Assembly: GCA_028293775.1 (NCBI GenBank)
Contig: JAQGOD010000030.1
Span: forward strand, 1-14,843
Source: Gammaproteobacteria bacterium
Lineage (GTDB): Bacteria > Pseudomonadota > Gammaproteobacteria > Steroidobacterales > Steroidobacteraceae
DNA: 14,843 nucleotides
Direction of reading: 5' to 3'
Position 1 is the first letter of the stretch, and each line of letters opens with the position of its first letter. Under the pieces are notes generated by a model. It saw nothing but the letters and a program-made list of their open reading frames with translations. It was not told where the DNA came from and did not search any database. The position numbers and the translations under genes are program-made. Below, in pieces: positions 14,735-14,843 of this stretch.

Positions 14735-14754
14735 TCATGCTACGCCGAGCATGA
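14735..14754. terminator. Hairpin overlapping the convergent gene end
   Basis: TCATGCT (14735-14741) and AGCATGA (14748-14754) form a perfect 7-bp stem with a 6-base loop, covering the stop codon of the minus-strand gene and lying 37 bases after the transporter stop. It could end or protect both transcripts, but no T run follows, so the role is uncertain. Confidence 0.3.
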
Positions 14755-14843
14755 CCTCGAGCCGGCGACGGATCAGGTCTTCGGCCTCCGCCATGATGCG
14801 GTCGATGAGTTCTTTACAGGTCGGAATATCATTGATCAGTCCC
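14735..14843 (-). CDS. Nitronate monooxygenase-like flavin oxidoreductase, C-terminal end only
   Basis: The last 35 codons of a minus-strand gene that continues beyond the window, with stop TGA at 14737-14735. The peptide GLINDIPTCKELIDRI then MAEAEDLIRRRL and EVMLGVA resembles the C-terminal helix of nitronate monooxygenase/2-nitropropane dioxygenase proteins (often G-x-I-x-D-I-P-x-(C/V)-x-x-L-I-x-R-I). Such enzymes are FMN-dependent TIM barrels that oxidise nitronates. Only the tail is visible, so no catalytic residue can be checked. Confidence 0.6.
   Translation of the reverse strand, partial: GLINDIPTCKELIDRIMAEAEDLIRRRLEVMLGVA

Noticed and set aside
1..14843. Mobile elements, CRISPR arrays, tRNA or rRNA genes
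   Set aside because: No transposase, integrase or phage motifs, no regularly spaced repeats and no tRNA-like cloverleaf or rRNA sequence were recognised by reading; tRNAscan or Infernal could not be run.

Overview
The window looks like chromosomal DNA of a GC-rich gammaproteobacterium. I infer this from an LplT-type lysophospholipid transporter, a full-length bacterial FAN1 nuclease, a CysB/YeiE-type LysR regulator divergent from a YeiH-type transporter, and a decayed serine peptidase of a kind common in Xanthomonadales and Steroidobacter-like lineages. The exact lineage is inference. I see no rRNA, tRNA, CRISPR array, insertion sequence or phage gene. Genes are mostly tightly packed, but several are damaged, so part of the window behaves like an eroding accessory region.

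Layout. 1-930 holds a small Pro/Thr-rich lipoprotein, a 17-bp tandem duplication with a strong hairpin, and a DUF3175-type gene split by a one-base frameshift. 976-5353 holds an unrecognised 158-residue protein, a 766-residue RND/MMPL-type exporter on the minus strand whose stop codon overlaps that of the 158-residue gene, and, divergent from the exporter, a PhnD-like periplasmic binding protein overlapping by 4 bases a helical-repeat lipoprotein. That lipoprotein ends on an in-phase A AAA AAG heptamer with a GC-rich stem-loop 5-6 bases downstream and a 45-codon open extension in the -1 frame: a dnaX-like candidate for programmed frameshifting, or a missing base in an A run. 5469-7107 is a decayed zone: an S9 peptidase lacking its propeller and its catalytic serine, a GNAT acetyltransferase, a small lipoprotein, and a csrA gene whose N-terminal half is intact and whose C-terminal half is scrambled. 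7124-9883 carries a secreted alpha/beta hydrolase and LplT on the minus strand. 10072-10563 is a putative molybdenum-cofactor-carrier (SLOG-type) protein. 10766-13531 (minus) is a likely operon of LysR regulator, FAN1 nuclease and a 75-residue two-helix membrane protein. 13640-14698 (plus) is the YeiH-family transporter, and the last 109 bases are the C-terminal end of a probable nitronate monooxygenase on the minus strand.

How genes may work together. The clearest regulatory unit is 12644-14698: the 108-bp divergent region contains a perfect LysR-type dyad lying about 65 bases upstream of the predicted transporter start and across the regulator's own -10 region, the classical layout for activation plus autorepression. 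The exporter, binding protein and lipoprotein at 1449-5219 look like an envelope export or lipid-handling module of unknown substrate. It is the best candidate here for something not well described, but its function cannot be read from sequence alone.
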